This document shows positions 47,621 to 58,721 of a stretch of DNA of 64,000 nucleotides, in pieces. Origin of the DNA: Drosophila pseudoobscura (Eukaryota > Arthropoda > Insecta > Diptera > Drosophilidae); the NCBI RefSeq assembly GCF_009870125.1, contig NC_046683.1, positions 1,364,001 through 1,428,000 on the forward strand. Direction: 5' to 3'. The position numbers and the translations under genes were made by a program. Under the pieces are notes generated by a model that saw only the letters and a list, made by a program, of their open reading frames with translations, was not told the DNA's origin and made no database searches. Positions within the stretch are counted from its first letter, which is position 1. Every line of letters starts with the position of its first letter.

Positions 47621-48970
47621 GTAATATCCATAAAAACACATAACCACACCCAAAGATGCGGCACAGAACAGAGAACAAAACGGAAAAGCTCAATAAAAAA
47701 ATCAGACAACTCGTCAAAAAAAATTATTGGAACAGCTCAGCAACACTACAACATAGAAAGCCAGCCACAGCTTTGAAACATCAACAAAAAATCAACAACA
47801 GAAATATAATGTAAAAAGAAAATCAACCGCAGCTTCATCAAAAGCATCGCATGGCTGTGTTTTCTTTGTTGTGTTGTTGTTATGCTCTCTAGAAACAACA
47901 ATGTCCACAACACATCAATGTCCACAATTCAACAACAACCACAACAACAGCAGCTGCAGCAGCTCAACAACAACAACAACAACGACTAGCTCAATCAATG
48001 GATAGGGTGGAGGTCCATGCCTATGGCCAGACGCATACGCAGTGCCGCAGCAAGTTCTCACGTTTATCAGGAATGAACAAAACAGAGTAAAAAAAAGAAA
48101 TTAAATTCTAATTACTATTACTATTACTATGTAAACGAAATGAGCGATCGCCGCGCTCCGATCCCCTATACATATTTTTTTCGGACCATTTTCCATGTCA
48201 ATGACTAATTTAAAAAGCGGACGATTTACTTTTTATTGAGACTAAATCTCACACAATAACAGACAAATTATAACACTTACATTTAAGCGAGTTTAGGGGA
48301 CAAGGACGATCATATTGACGAGAGTAAGAGAGTGACTGACGTGTATGCAAATTGTACGAGCAATCTTAGAATGTGTGTAAAGCAAAAGCAATTGTTAAAA
48401 TCGTCTGATGCGTTCGATCACAGAGAGAATCGATGCATGCGAGCTGCTAGAGTAGCTAGCAGCGTCTCCCATCACTCTCTGGGAATCAAGGGCATCTAAC
48501 AGACGCATGGAATCGCTGAAGACTAGATCTGAACGTATGCAAATGTAATCTAAGATGCGTTTCTGTGGCGAAGGCAAAGCAATCGAAAATTATTGTAACT
48601 ATCATAGATGCATCCAATCGTTTCCAATTGTGTTTTAAAATCTAAGAATGCACCCAAAGGGGCAGCGCTAAAGTGACTAAAACCTCTGCAGTTGTATTAA
48701 TCTAAGACATCACCACCATCACACACAGCACAGCACGTTGGGTAGGTTCGGTAGGGGAGAACTTGGGGGAGCTCGCTAGTAAGTTGTAAGCTATTCAGTT
48801 GTATGTGTGGTTAGTGTTATTCTAAAGAGCGAATGTTTGAGTAAAAAATATATAAATAAATGAAATTAAATGAACGCTAAATCTGAATCTGAATCTGCGA
48901 CTTATGGACTATTAAATGCGTATGAAAGAAGCAATAAAAAAACACAAAATAAAGGTTGTGTGAGGCCCGT
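47621..48970. other. Ntf-2 3' UTR and spacer
   Basis: No coding frame of note. CAA/CAG-rich sequence at 47.87-47.99 kb and a good AATAAA near 48855 on the plus strand fit a long Ntf-2 3' UTR. The convergent small membrane-protein gene ends at 48971, so the two 3' ends nearly meet. Confidence 0.5.
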
Positions 48971-49847
48971 TCACTTGTCCCGAAAGGTGAAGATGGCATC
49001 GAATCCAAAGAGCACGCCATTGACGATAGACAGTGAGGCCTTGATCAGCGCCAGGTCGCGTGTCCGTGTCCTGAAAGAGAACTCCCAAGCCTCGATGATG
49101 AACACACCGCTAGCCACGAATAGGGCGCAGCCCATGACGCTGAAGAATATGTCGATGCGCTTGTGAATGGGTGCCCGCATCAGAACGCCTAAAATGATGG
49201 GAGGATGATGGATTGGAGTGATATGTATCAGCGCCAGGTATTATTTGAGCACTTACCAGCAAATACACCAATCACCACGATAATGTAGCCCGTGAAGGTG
49301 CCGGTGGCCAGAAATGATGTCATAATATCGCGATCGTTGAAGCTGTAAAAGTGCAGCACCAAACAGGCCACGGCAAACCCCTAAGGAGAGAAGCGAGATG
49401 GCATATTGAGCTTTGCTTTTGAGCGGATATGCGCTATCCAACACTCATTGGGTTCAGTGTTCGTTAAGGCTAAGCGCGAAATTGTTCAAGCATGGCGGAT
49501 ATACGAAATGATGAATACTCATTGATTCAGGTTTTTTTCAGACCGAAACTTCTCAGGACTAAAAACGAGCTATTGTTGGTTAAGGATAAGCAACTTTTAA
49601 ACAAAAAAAAAACAAACATTAAAAGGATGTCCTTTTCCCAGGATTCAAAGCCAGCTATATCCGGGTCCAAGCCAGTTGAAATGGCATTCTTTGAAGAATA
49701 AGAGTACACTTTAATATCCTTATGAGCACTTTTCCTCTACCACTTTTCACTCGTAACATTCCCACAAAAGATCACTTGAAAAAAATTATTTACCAATTCC
49801 AGAAATTTGACCACATTGAGGCGACCTTTACGTTCACCGTGCGACAT
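48971..49847 (-). CDS. Small four-span membrane protein
   Basis: Three exons: 49847-49794, 49380-49257 and 49188-48971, with agreeing phases, giving 131 residues. The start is the ATG of MSHGERKGRLNVVKFLEL, a short basic cytoplasmic lead. Four hydrophobic helices follow: KFLELGFAVACLVLH, FTGYIIVVIGVFAGVL, IDIFFSVMGCALFVASGVFII and LIKASLSIVNGVLFGFDAIF. Short polar loops separate them, with an RTRTRD loop before helix 4. The N-terminal VVKFLEL...GFAVAC pattern and topology resemble MARVEL-type or septate-junction tetraspan proteins, but no signature settles the family. Alternative upstream exons are possible. It is convergent with Ntf-2. Confidence 0.75.
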
Positions 49848-51379
49848 TTTATGAAACTGTTGCCGATGGTAGTCCTCGAAGATGTGATCCAGTTTGAAGA
49901 CGCTCCCTATTTCGATCCGTTCAGCGTGTACACGACCAAAGCGGAACGTAAACTGATTGCTGCTTGCCCCCGTGGATGCTGTGTGTGGCAAGCGAGAGGC
50001 TATGCAAATCTCTGATGTTCTGCAGCAGATCGGATTGGATTGGATGACCAGCGAACGAGCGCGAAATTAATTAATTACACTTTTGGGCGGCGGCTCGAGA
50101 GGACCCGAGAGGAAATAGGCTTTTCATTTTGTGGCTCTGTTTATCTGCTGTTTATCGTGAAGTGGACACCGCCTGGCGTGCTTTTCTGCTGTAAGACGGA
50201 ACCGCAACCAGACATCCCACAGTTTTACAGAGCGCACTTAAGGAAGGCCCCCTTGACTGGCTGAAGAGTGGGAATAGGAATGGGCATGGGCATGGGGCGG
50301 GGATGTTGTGTGCCTCATAATTATTGTTATGTTTGGGGCAGAGCACACATTATTTCTCGGATTATGAAATGATTATGATTCTATTATGATGCGGCCCCAT
50401 ATTGCTACTGATTTGCTACTAGAAGGTTATGTCAAGACTTATGCCCCGACTCTCTGGACTGAGAATGGGGGAATGGGGCCATTAGGTTAAGTTGCTAATT
50501 TTGGAGGGGCAGTCCCCATTTTTAAAGCATTCTTATAGATTTCTATTCACATGATTGGAAAAAAGAGATTGGTTGTAGTTTTATGGCAGCATTAACATTT
50601 TTGTAATCCATTATGTACCAGTTTTGGATCAGGTTTGCATCAGAAACCCGTTTCTATCTATTTTTAGAGGAGAAGTGCATCTGAATGCTATAGATTCATA
50701 GAAATATCTGATTGTGGAGCGCTCTTCAGAGGATTCGCAATTTAAAAAATGTAGATGAATAGTTAAAAGGGCCCAACTTTTAAAAGTTTCTTTTTTATAA
50801 TTTCAAATGATCTCCCAACCTTAATGAGGAGAACGAAATGCTCTTATCAAAAAAAACACAAAGCTTTGAAGCACCTGCTGATATGATACACCGCTCATAT
50901 GAAAATCTATGTATGTACCTTTCGACCTATTTTTGAACCTTTCTTATCGCTCCACTCCCTCGATTAATCCCCTTTCCCTACCTTATGCACGGAACGGGAG
51001 GGAGCTTCGTTTACGATTCTCGCAATTTTCCAGAACGAAAGCTAATTGAGCTTTGGAGCTTTTTGTCTTTGCAATTTTACGCTAATTACCGGCAATTTGT
51101 ATGCTTTTGTTGTTTCATTTAATTTTAATCATAGCAAAACGGGTATTTAGTAGATAAATACCCTGTTAATTACATGCCAACCCCTTGGGGGAAGTGCTGG
51201 ATCTGATCATATTCGAGCCAACATGTTCACACAGACAACTAACCCAACCCAGTATATACCCCTTTGGGGGCGAGCTCTACAGGGCATGCAATCGCGATAT
51301 TACTAGTTTTCCCTCACTTGTCGTGCATCGAACGATTCAGTCTGTGAGTGCACGCGAAAGGTCTGTCTGAGGTCTCAAA
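49848..51379. other. Intergenic, promoters of the tetraspan gene and Mgstl
   Basis: No supported coding frame. The right part (51200-51379) probably holds the promoter and leader of the upstream Mgstl transcript; a TCAGTCTGTGAGTG initiator-like element lies near 51338. Nothing else stands out. Confidence 0.45.
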
Positions 51380-52509
51380 ATGCTGCATCCCGAGTTGATT
51401 TCTATGGAGAACGAGGTGTTCCGCGTCTACCTCGGCTGGACGGCGGTTCTGGTGCTCAAAATCTTTGCCATGGGCATCCTTACGGGCCTCACCCGCTTCG
51501 TAACGGCAGTAAGTGCAATTTTTTCCCCTCTGGTGCATCGTTCACACTACTTTGGCTTAAGTTCGGATTTACTTGAATATTTTATGACATGACCAATTCG
51601 ACACATTTGAAGACACATTAGCCCCTAAGGGCTAAAGTGATCCCATTGATTTGGCAGGTCAATGGCTGGGGCTTGCCTTCAGCTTAGTGTAAACAGACGT
51701 ATTCCATAGCAGCTGCTCTCAAACTGTCTTCAATTCGACATAATTTCTGGCTTGCTCAGAATGACGCGACACTTTTGCTTTGAGCTTTGAGAGAGCTTTT
51801 CCAACAAGTGAGCGAGAGCCATATAAAGAAAACACACAAGCACGAATGCTCTCAAAACTTGAACTTTCACGGCGCGCTACAGACCTGACAAACGAACCGA
51901 CCGGCAGAAAATAATCTAATAATCTAAAATAAAACTAGAATCAAGTGAAAGATGGCCGGCGTTGTGGAGCTACTCAGCCTTAATAATCCCGTGTTCAAGA
52001 GCTATGTGTTCTGGGCCGGCGTTCTGGTCATCAAAATGCTGCTCATGAGCCTCCTCACGGCCGTGCAGCGCTTCAAGACGAAGGTGTGTGTGTGTGTGGC
52101 TAGGGCTGCGGCTTAGGTCAAAGTCTCATTTAAGTGAAAGTCACTAACGGTGCCGCTATCTCTCTATCACCCGACATTCTAGACCTTTGCCAATCCCGAG
52201 GATCTGATGTCGCCCAAGCTGAAGGTCAAATTCGACGATCCCAATGTGGAACGTGTGCGCCGCGCCCATCGCAACGATCTGGAGAACATTGTGCCCTTTT
52301 TCATCATCGGCCTGCTCTATACGCTGACGAATCCCAGCGTCTTCCTGGCCGTCAATCTCTTCCGCGCCGTGGGCATTGCCCGCATTGTCCACACCATCGT
52401 CTATGCTGTGGTCGTGGTGCCACAGCCATCCCGCGCGCTCGCCTTCTTTGTGGCCCTCGGTGCCACCGTGTACATGGCTCTACAGGTCATCCTGGCGGCT
52501 GCTTTTTAA
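51380..52509 (+). CDS. Mgstl: Microsomal glutathione S-transferase-like, isoform from the upstream first exon
   Basis: Exon 51380-51508 (MLHPELISMENEVFRVYLGW..., 43 codons) spliced in phase 0 to the common exon 52183-52509. This gives 151 residues of a MAPEG-family membrane enzyme. The first exon encodes helix 1, and the common exon holds helices 2-4 with the MAPEG signature ERVRRAHRNDLENIVPFF. MAPEG transferases form trimers in ER and mitochondrial outer membranes, conjugate glutathione to electrophiles and reduce lipid hydroperoxides. The intron between contains the second promoter and the second first exon. Confidence 0.9.
51952..52509 (+). CDS. Mgstl: Microsomal glutathione S-transferase-like, isoform from the downstream first exon
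   Basis: Exon 51952-52083 (MAGVVELLSLNNPVFKSYVFWAGVL..., 44 codons) joins the same common exon 52183-52509, giving 152 residues, the length of the main D. melanogaster form. Helix 1 differs from the upstream version in most positions but keeps the pattern N-x-VF-x-x-Y and the LVIKMLLMSLLTAVQRF core. A GA/AGC-rich leader with AAACACACAAG precedes the ATG. Having its own 5' region suggests a separate promoter and tissue control. Confidence 0.93.
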
Positions 52510-53078
52510 TTATTAGATTTAAACACAGCAAATTGTTAATGTTATATTTTTTATACATAAATTCACATGCAAAATGCTACATATAGTCGCAAGTTTGAGT
52601 TTATTTTGTTATCTGTGGCATTCACGAAGAGCTTTTACAGTTTGAAAAGCTTTTGTGTGGGGTAAGCTCGTTCACACTAAAATCAAGCATTGGTGAACTT
52701 CCTGCAAGTGGTTTGCATTTGATGTCGGTTCATTTTAATGTTAAACTGCAGACGATTGTTATCATGATTGGTTACAAGATAATATAATAAAGAAGTGCAA
52801 TTGATATGAAAGAAGAAGATAAAATAGCTATGAGTGATTAGAGAGATCGTAATCTGTGTGGGACGAGAGCTGGAAAGAGAGCGTCCAAATAAGTTTGGAA
52901 AACTGAATTTTTATGATAATTAAATGCAATAGAGTATACAAATATAGCTATAAAGATAGAGCAAATACCTCCTGATCAGCAACAATGATTTCAGACTTAT
53001 GCTTTCAATTTATTTTTTTTACAAAAGATGCAATAAAAGAGAGTACTTCAAATTAGCATATCCACCAACCGGATAGAA

Positions 53079-53300
53079 CTAGCTAGCTAGTAATATGAAA
53101 ATCTAGGAATATGTATAATAGAACTTGTTATATATTATAGAACTGAGAAATTGTTTGTCATCCCAGGCTCCAATGAAGGCGAAAACAACTTAGTCCCTTT
53201 TTTAAATATCACAACGATATTTTCAATTCGTCAGTATATTTGCGGTGTATTTTAAAAATTATACGGTATATTTTGGTATATTTCTTATGGTCAGACCGTA
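53079..53300. repeat. Dispersed AT-rich repeat, copy 1
   Basis: Begins with repeated CTAG and AGTAATATGAAAA near 53079 and ends with GGTATATTTTGGTATATTT and GGTCAGACCGTA (53289-53300). Shares its parts with the copies at 53.9 and 62.1 kb. The family is not identified. Confidence 0.45.
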
Positions 53301-53336
53301 TATCTTATCGGATTTACTGATTTTCTTGCACCATGT

Positions 53337-53537
53337 CTAGCTCACATACCTCACAAATTTTATATTTTTCATAATATTTTCTAGTAATTTCCAGTATTTT
53401 TTAAGACGCGTTATGGGCTCACCCTCTTGTGCAATGCACCAATGTAGAAATCGTGTAGAAACGCCACTTAGAGCCATGTCCCAGACCACTTCAAATACTA
53501 ATTCTTGATCAGCATCTAATTCCTGGTCGTTTGCCAT
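53337..53537 (-). CDS. Possible small gene of unknown function
   Basis: A 66-codon frame from ATG at 53537: it reads MANDQELDADQELVFEVVW, then WDMALSGVSTRFLHWC, then a Lys/Asn-rich end. The first 45 residues have balanced, protein-like composition with Trp and acidic residues, unlike the flanking AT-rich DNA. A donor-like GAG|GTATGT near the end suggests it may splice onward, and a second frame there gives a CxxC. I do not recognise it. It lies between two repeat copies and may be a remnant of a gene or a retained small gene. Confidence 0.3.
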   Translation of the reverse strand: MANDQELDADQELVFEVVWDMALSGVSTRFLHWCIAQEGEPITRLKKYWKLLENIMKNIKFVRYVS

Positions 53538-53906
53538 CAAAATCTAAATTTTTTCCAATATGTCGGAAAAAAAGGCATGTCAAAAAGGGGATAGAGGAGA
53601 TTTTTCACACTGGCGCTTCCATGGAGCTTATATGAAAAAAAAACGGGCACAAATTTTTCAAAAATACATATTTCCCCTTAAGGTGTCGCCTTTGGTAATT
53701 ACATAAAATATAGTTAATATGTATCAAATGTGTAGTTATTATGTAGTTACCATGTAAAGAACTCAATTTAGCGGAATTTGTTTTTGATCAGTTTGCTTAA
53801 ACCTTATTTTAAAAGCAATGCAATAAATGGCAACTTCAATTCAACCAGTCTTGTAAGAAATTGGTTTAATAATCGGATAAAACTATGAGTTCAGAACTGA
53901 GGGTCT

Positions 53907-53999
53907 TAGCTAGCTGGTAATACTCAACCGAATATCAAAAAGGATGGAGTATGATGGAACAAATAATTCGTCGGTATATTTTGAAAATTGTGACGTAGC
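53907..53999. repeat. Dispersed AT-rich repeat, copy 2
   Basis: Contains TAGCTAGCTGGTAATACTC with CCGAATATCAAAA (53907-53940) and CGGTATATTTTGAAAATTG with TGACGTAGC (53972-53999). Both parts match the copy at 62.1 kb, where the second part is inverted. Confidence 0.5.
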
Positions 54000-55512
54000 T
54001 TAGGTATATTGTGGAGGTTCACTGCTGACCAGGTGGCAGTCGGCAGTTCTCGCGCGCTCCGCCTTCGCTTCTCGCTCCTCGCTCCTCGTTGTGCCTTGCT
54101 TCACACGTTTTCTTCGCACTAAGTATTGGTATTGGTAAGTACTGACTTTAACCGTAAACTGTGAAACTAAGCGAGGCTTACTGCTCTAGCTGCAGTGGCA
54201 GACATCTCACATCTCACTCGCTCCCATTGCGTATACGCATTTGAAATGTTAATGTACGACCCGCCGACCCCCGTCACTTCTCTGCGCCGAGAATACCGGC
54301 TTTTTGGCAACGAAAATACATAGAAGAGTGGGAGGAGGAGGTGGGAGAGAAACATGTGCTTGTCTATTTTTTGTGTGCCGTTTTATTTTGTGCTTGTTGG
54401 AGTGAAACAAGAATCCATACATATGCACTAATGTACATAGGTGAGAGTGTGTTAGTCCAGCTAGAGTTGGCGCTCTGTTTGTCTCCTTTCTTCCTTCGGG
54501 AATGGGCAATCGTCAATAGGGGGTTCAGTCCGCAGGGGAGGAAAGTGGAAAAAACCGTTGAGAGTTAGAAGATTTTACCTACATATGTATGTATGTATAT
54601 TACACGAATATCATACAGGAACCCCAGCTGTGCAAGCAGTCTTCTCTGACCTGCCCTAGGAGAGCTCCCGTTAGAACTCTTCTTTAGAAGAAATATATCA
54701 ATGTGGCACCCGTTTCTTATTTATTCAGTTTCGAGTAGCGTAGCTTATCTGAATAGTTTTCTATCAATCAGTGCCGCCCCTGACGGAGAACCTTATCTTT
54801 AAAGCATGCTCGTAAAAAAGTACTTATGGTTGTGTGGTATATGGCACCCCACCTGAAGAACAGCAGCGTGCGACCACACATTTTAGGACTTTGTCAAATA
54901 TGTGCATAGCAAACAACATGGAGGGTACTCCTAAATAATCGTTTTTAAGGCAAACCATGCCAAGAAAGATGCCAAGAGATACTACAGTCGAACTTCCATG
55001 TAGCGAGAAAATACAGAAAATTCGATTGCAGTGTTCTGCAAATAGATTCGTTAAATAGAAACTTCGTTGTGCATCAGTTTCGTAATAGATAAGTTCGACT
55101 GTACTTATTAGAGATCAAAATTCACAAAATAGAAAAACTACAGAAATGTTCCCCGTTCGATCCTGTTCGATAAGGGAGACCTTGGCGACTCCTCCGCTTG
55201 ATTGGCTATTCTTTTGGGGCGTCATCGTATTATTATACGTTTTTCGGGACCTGACCTTTTGCTTTCGATTGAATAATAATCTCCCTACCATGAGACGACA
55301 AGAAATTCTGGAATCTGTAGCGTGTTTTTGTTATTTGGCTGATTAGACGGCGGATCGTAGGGGTCGCCAGGGGCCAAATCTATGCGGTAGGAACCATCTG
55401 GCATGTGGTGTGTGTAATCAACAATCAGTAATCAGTATTCACAGCATTCAGCAGTTCTTCCAATTATTATTCCACTTCCGCTTTTTGCCGTATTCCCATT
55501 CCGCGTAGAGAG

Positions 55513-57243
55513 ATGCCAGCCAACAAGACGTACCAGAGGCCCGCGGATTATATTGATCCCGGGAAGCCGTCCAAGTGCAAATGGCATCTGGGTACCCAGG
55601 AGAAGACGCCGCACACGCAGCGGGGGATTGCCCACAGGCAAAAGATCACCCCGGACATCCTCGAGGTGATTGGCTGCACACCGCTGGTCCGGCTCAACCA
55701 CATCCCAGCGAAGGAGGGCATCGAGTGTGAGATGTGTAAGTGCCTGCTGACTGAACTACTTTCTAGCTTTCCTTTCTGACATATCCTCTGATACTGACGC
55801 TCTGGTTTTTCGCTGCTCTGACAGATGCCAAATGCGAGTTCCTGAATCCCGGTGGCTCTGTGAAGGACCGGATCGGCTACCGCATGGTGCAGGATGCCGA
55901 GGAGCAGGGCCTGCTCAAGCCGGGCTTCACCATCATCGAGCCCACGTCCGGGAACACGGGCATCGGCCTGGCCATGGCCTGCGCCGTCAAGGGCTACAAG
56001 TGCATCATCGTGATGCCCGAGAAGATGTCCAACGAGAAGGTATCGGCCCTGCGCACCCTCGGCGCCAAGATCATCCGCACGCCCACCGAGGCGGCCTACG
56101 ATTCGCCCGAGGGCCTTATCTACGTGGCCCAGGAGCTGCAGCGCCAGACGCCGAACTCGATTGTGCTGGATCAGTACCGGAACGCCGGTAATCCGTTGTC
56201 CCACTACGACGGCACGGCCGCGGAGATCCTCTGGCAGCTAGACAACCAGGTGGACATGATTGTTGTATCCGCCGGCACGGCCGGCACCATCAGCGGCATT
56301 GGCCGGAAGATCAAGGAGCAGGCCCCCGCCTGCAAGATCGTCGGCGTGGATCCCTACGGCTCAGTTCTGGCCTGTCCTAAGGAGCTGAACAAAACGAATG
56401 TGCAGTTTTACGAGGTGGAGGGCATCGGCTACGACTTCCAGCCCACCGTTTTCGACGATGGCGTGGTGGATGTGTGGTCTAAGATCGGGGACGCCGACTG
56501 TTTCCCTATGAGCCGCCGCCTTAATGCCGAGGAGGGTCTGCTCTGCGGCGGTTCCAGTGGCGGGGCCATGCACGCCGCCCTCGCGCACGCCCGCACCCTG
56601 AAGAAGGGCCAGCGCTGCGTTGTGATCCTGCCCGACGGCATTCGCAACTACATGACCAAGTTCGTCTCCGACAACTGGATGGAGGCGCGCGGATTCAAGC
56701 AGCCCGTGAACGAGCACAGCCACTGGTGGTGGAACCTGCCCATCTCCAAGCTGGAGCTGCCCTCGCCCGTCGCCCTGCTCCAGTCCAGCGCCACAGTGGG
56801 CGAGGCCATTGCCCTGATGAAACAGCATCGTGTGGACCAGCTCCCGATGATCGACAATGAGGACGGGTACGCATGGATTTGGGCATATACACTTTTAAGG
56901 GGGATCCTTACTTCCGTTCTCAATTCTTTGCAGCTCCATTCTGGGCGTTGTCGGCCAGGAGACGCTGATTAATCAGATCGTTAGCATGAACCGACAGCAG
57001 ACGGACCCCGCTCTCAAGGCCCTCAACAAGCGCGTGATTCGCCTGAATGCCAACGAAGTGCTGGGCAAGCTGGCTCGCATTCTCGAAGTGGATCCCAGTG
57101 TCCTCATTGTGGGCAAGAGTGAAGAGGGCAAGGAAGAGATCAAGTCGCTGGCCACCAAGCTGGATGTGACCTCATTCATTGTGGCTGAGAAAAAGGTCAA
57201 TGCCAATGGCAATGGCACCGCCACCAACGGCAACAGCCACTAA
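55513..57243 (+). CDS. Cbs: Cystathionine beta-synthase
   Basis: Three exons: 55513-55735, 55825-56866 and 56934-57243, phases 1 and 2 agreeing, giving 524 residues (fly Cbs is about 522). It is a PLP enzyme that joins serine and homocysteine into cystathionine, the first step of transsulfuration, in the cytosol. The haem ligands of animal CBS are kept: Cys22 in KCKWHLG and His34 in KTPHTQ. The PLP lysine is Lys88 in GGSVKDR. SGNTGIGLA and GTAGTISG bind the cofactor phosphate and substrate. C-terminal CBS repeats (from about residue 400) follow WWWNLPISKLEL, and the tail is Asn/Gly/Thr-rich. Start is the first ATG, with a good leader. Confidence 0.97.
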
Positions 57244-57564
57244 AGGACTTCTCCTATACATAAGAAAGGAATAACAAAAAACATCCCCGAATCCCAGTTC
57301 GTGTCCCATATATACTGACTTGACTGTAGCTACCAGCTGATAACTTATTCGTCTACCCACTCGCATGCATTTGTCTATTTTTGTAATAAAGGGTTTTTTA
57401 TTATACACAAATTTAAATTTAAATTTGAATTCAAATTCAAAAAGCTGCTGCTGGTGCTGCCATCTGGATGTGATTGTCATTTGCAGTGGATGGCGCTTTA
57501 AGACAGTAGTTTGGCATATGTATATTCGCTGGACGTGCTTCCAAGACCAACTGAACCTCATTGA
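57244..57564 (+). other. Cbs 3' UTR
   Basis: Contains AATAAA near 57384 (TGTAATAAAGGG). Beyond it a short palindromic AT tract (57411-57440) is followed by GC-richer sequence leading into the broken ORF. Confidence 0.6.
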
Positions 57565-58098
57565 ATGGAAGAAGTAGAACATCATGATCCATTTCTAAAC
57601 GATGCGCCATAAAAAGGCTTTGAAGGGATGCTCTGGACTTTTTATAAGTTTCAGCTTTTGTCGAATGACAAGCCGATCACTTACATGTGGCAGAAAGCTT
57701 TTGTCAGATATCGACTCGTCCGCAGTGGCGGAAAGGAGCGAATTTGGATTGAGGAATCGCTTTTTCACGGATGTGAAACCGCTGGTCCTCACGTGCTTTT
57801 TGCAGACGAATCTGTTCAACAGATCGCGCGGCCAGCACTGGATACTATCTGTATCTCTGGACAACGACAATGCCCTGATTATTCGCAGGGCCTATGCAGA
57901 GGCCGCAGGTCTCCCCGGCTGACGGCCCATGTGCACCAGTGTCTGTACTGCGATAGCCAAAGAGAGTCCCTGAAGCTCAAGACCATCGCTGTACGGCAAG
58001 GCCGCTACTTGGAAGATACGATCGATGCAATGCCCTCCCTTGAAGAGCTCTTCTGCGCCTGCTCCGCCTCTCTGTGGAGCTGCGCTCCTCGATTTTGA
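57565..58098 (+). pseudogene. Broken coding region of unknown identity downstream of Cbs
   Basis: ATG at 57565 opens MEEVEHHDPFLNDAP, then an in-frame TAA, then the same frame runs on as KGFEGMLWTFYKFQLLSNDK, QKAFVRYRLVRSGGKERIW and so on. Protein-like sequence then moves to the next frame near a T5 run (about 57765), reading FTDVKPLVLTCFLQTNLF and SLDNDNALIIRRAYAEAAG, and moves back near a C4 run (about 57918), ending LKLKTIAVRQGRYLEDTI and a stop at 58096-58098. I do not recognise the protein, which would be about 175 residues. Breaks at short homopolymers could mean assembly error rather than decay. The strand is inferred from composition. Confidence 0.4.
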
Positions 58099-58721
58099 TC
58101 ACTCTGGTGATGCTTTCTCCTTTGGGGAGATGGCAAAAACGAGGGCACTGAAGAATTGAAAGGTCTAAAGATACACACAAGTCCTGTTCGTGCCATTTAG
58201 CTGCCCAAAATGCCAATAAGACGCGGGTTTTTTGTTATCAGATTTGTCATCAGAGAATATATAATATATATTTCGATCTGTTCGCTTACACAATGTAGGA
58301 TAGGACTCGCCTTCGAGGGCAGGGCCCTTTAATGAGTACACACAGTATATTCGACACTCACCACTCAAAAGGCAAAGAGAACAAACAAAGAGAGTAATAG
58401 CAGTGCCAAAGTGAGAGAGAGAAGCTGTGTGTGTGTGTGCTCATGCAGGGCTCTTCTATTCCGAACCATCATTTACAGATAGACACAAATACTAGAGGCA
58501 AAAAAATACATGATTTTAAAACTAAGTGCCGTGCCCCCGACAGGAGATAAATGAGAGGGAGAGCGAGATAGAGAGCAGCGAGAGCGCGAGATTACTAAAT
58601 GCGGTTTCCGTGAGATGGAGAGGGATGGGGAGAGCTAATATACAAGTGCAAGTGCACCCCACACAAAAGAGACAGAGAGAGGGAGAACGAGATGGAATGC
58701 TTTGGGGTTTGACGTATCGTC

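Larger units (their letters stand above)
52510..55512. other. Mgstl-Cbs interval with repeat fragments
   Basis: AT-rich, holding two copies of a dispersed repeat (about 53.08-53.30 and 53.91-54.00 kb), one possible small gene (53337-53537, -) and, at 54.03-54.14 kb, a GC-richer stretch ending in TTG|GTAAGTACTG that could be a non-coding first exon of Cbs. The Cbs leader itself occupies about 55.4-55.5 kb. Confidence 0.45.

Noticed and set aside
55548-56828. Long minus-strand frames opposite Cbs
   Set aside because: Antisense shadows of high-GC Cbs exons; the plus strand encodes all catalytic motifs in order.
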